Shown here: piece by piece, positions 4,897-5,960 of the stretch
Layout of the letters: every line of letters begins with the position of its first letter
Position numbering within the stretch: position 1 is the stretch's first letter
Source of the DNA: Actinomycetota bacterium
GTDB lineage: Bacteria; Acidobacteriota; Blastocatellia; Chloracidobacteriales; Chloracidobacteriaceae
Direction of reading: 5' to 3'
Assembly: GCA_013298335.1 (NCBI GenBank)
Contig: JAAFHI010000245.1
Location: forward strand, 1 to 5,960
Length of the DNA: 5,960 nt
Notes under the pieces: generated by a model
Database searches by the model: none
What the model was told of the DNA's origin: nothing
The model's input: the letters and a program-made list of their open reading frames with translations, nothing else
Translations under genes and position numbers: made by a program

Positions 4897-5960
4897 TTAG
4901 AACGAGATCCGCAACGCGAACTGCATGACCCGGGGCGTTCCCTGAATCCCGGTGAAGCTACCAAATCCAGGTCCGGCGGGGCTGGTCGTGGAATCGGAAG
5001 CCAATTGGTAGTTGATCGAACCGTCCGCGCCGGTGAAGCGCTGCGTGTTCGTGGCGTTGAAGACTTCCCAGCGGAACTGGGCTTTCACCCGTTCGGTCCC
5101 GGGGATTGAGAAATTCTTGCCAAGACCGAAATCCATCGAAACGAATCCCGGGTCACGCAACACGCTGCGTCCGCCGGTTTCGCCGGCACGCGGATTCCGG
5201 AAGCTCTGGGCCGCGAAGGTCGGATCGCGGAACAGATTGGGAATGCCGTTGATGATGGTGCCCTGCGCCAGACCGGGGTCGCGAACCAGGACGCCGTTGC
5301 TTTGCACGTTCCAGTTGGTCGCCCACCGACGGCCATCGAACGGCGCGTCAATCGGGAAGCCCGAGTTGTAACGGAAGATCGTGGTCAACTGCCATCCGCC
5401 GAGGAAGGCATCGGCCACCTTGTTCATGCCGCCGAAGAACTGCTTGCCGCGTCCAACCGGGATTTCCCAGTAGGAGTTGAAGTTGATGATGTGACGGGCG
5501 TCAAACGCCGAAAACGCCCGGTTGTCGCGGGGGCGGATCGGGTTGAGCACGAGCGCGCCGCCGAACTGACCGAAGTTCTGGTTTCCGGAAGCGAGGTCAA
5601 TCGACTTCGACAGCGTGTAGTTGAAGTCCCAGGAAAGCTGGTCCTTATAGCGCTGGCGAACCGACAGGGTGAAGGCATGGTAGTCGGAAGAGGCGTTGTT
5701 GCCCCAGGCCGACAGCGTGCCGTACTGCGGATGGAAGAAGAAGTAATCTCCGTTCCCGAAGACCGTGCTGGCATAGTCGATGGCGTCCTGAAGGGTCGTC
5801 CAGTCGCTGCCCGCGATGCCGTCAATGGCCTGGGGGCCGGCCGCGCCGCGAGCGACGAACGCATAGGCCGCCTGCGAACGGGAAAGGCCCGAGAAATCGA
5901 CACCGAAGTAATCGGCCAGGCCGCCGGCCAGGTCGAAGTTGCGGAAGAGGTTTTCGAAGT
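4897..5960 (-). CDS. Oar-like TonB-dependent outer-membrane receptor, C-terminal part (N-terminus beyond window)
   Basis: The frame is open from the right edge to a TAA at 4897-4899, giving 353 residues with no start in the window. The fragment is rich in aromatic residues and alternating beta strands. It carries signatures of the Oar-like TonB-dependent receptors abundant in Acidobacteriota: a strand with DYHAFTLSVRQRY (92-104 of the fragment), WDFNYTLSKSID (110-121), then RPRDNRAFSAFDARHIINF (142-160) and a strand around GGWQLTTIFRYNSGFPID. RWEVFNATNTQRF follows, and the protein ends in FALRISF with the terminal aromatic residue expected of an outer-membrane beta-barrel. Full-length family members are about 1000-1200 residues, with an N-terminal carboxypeptidase-regulatory-like domain and a plug; those parts lie off the window. 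It would sit in the outer membrane and take up or bind a large substrate that cannot be named from this fragment. The start, promoter and signal peptide are not visible. Confidence 0.88.
   Translation of the reverse strand, partial: FENLFRNFDLAGGLADYFGVDFSGLSRSQAAYAFVARGAAGPQAIDGIAGSDWTTLQDAIDYASTVFGNGDYFFFHPQYGTLSAWGNNASSDYHAFTLSVRQRYKDQLSWDFNYTLSKSIDLASGNQNFGQFGGALVLNPIRPRDNRAFSAFDARHIINFNSYWEIPVGRGKQFFGGMNKVADAFLGGWQLTTIFRYNSGFPIDAPFDGRRWATNWNVQSNGVLVRDPGLAQGTIINGIPNLFRDPTFAAQSFRNPRAGETGGRSVLRDPGFVSMDFGLGKNFSIPGTERVKAQFRWEVFNATNTQRFTGADGSINYQLASDSTTSPAGPGFGSFTGIQGTPRVMQFALRISF

Noticed and set aside
5424..5903. A 159-codon minus-strand frame in the receptor region
   Set aside because: It is a shifted frame of the Oar-like receptor, rich in Ser, Arg and Ala with no domain, and the true frame is open throughout.
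1..5960. CRISPR array, insertion sequence, attachment site or phage genes
   Set aside because: No spaced direct repeats, transposase, integrase, terminal inverted repeats or tRNA-adjacent duplications were seen on either strand.

Overview
The window looks like chromosomal DNA of a moderately GC-rich, diderm (outer-membrane) bacterium. The TonB-dependent receptor at the right edge has the aromatic-rich C-terminal barrel typical of the large Oar-like receptor families of Acidobacteriota. Together with a Hanks-type kinase carrying a sensor module and a MltD-like transglycosylase, this makes Acidobacteriota the best guess. The taxonomy is inference; no rRNA or other marker is present.

Layout: (1) 1-2353, minus strand: a large membrane receptor kinase, cut by the left edge, with a signal sequence, a periplasmic beta-rich domain, a seven-helix 7TMR-DISM-like membrane module, a coiled coil and a Ser/Thr protein kinase domain with all catalytic residues. 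(2) 2354-2475: a divergent intergenic region. (3) 2476-3774, plus strand: a secreted lytic transglycosylase with a catalytic SLT domain and a degenerate LysM-like tail, followed by a strong intrinsic terminator. (4) 3899-4117, minus strand: a 72-residue protein of unknown function with its own good sigma70-type promoter, Shine-Dalgarno site and terminator. (5) 4118-4390: a 273-bp divergent regulatory region with several inverted repeats. (6) 4391-4816, plus strand: a 141-residue protein with a ribbon-helix-helix segment and a C-terminal coiled coil. (7) 4841-4876: a bidirectional terminator between convergent genes. (8) 4897-5960, minus strand: the C-terminal third of an Oar-like TonB-dependent outer-membrane protein, cut by the right edge.

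No operon is evident: each complete gene has its own terminator or a divergent neighbour. Most of the content concerns the cell envelope (sensing, peptidoglycan cleavage, outer-membrane transport). The most notable item is the fusion of a 7TMR-DISM-type sensor to a Hanks-type kinase, divergently placed next to a peptidoglycan-cleaving enzyme. There are no tRNAs, rRNAs, CRISPR arrays, insertion sequences or phage genes, and no gene-free stretch exceeds 300 bases.
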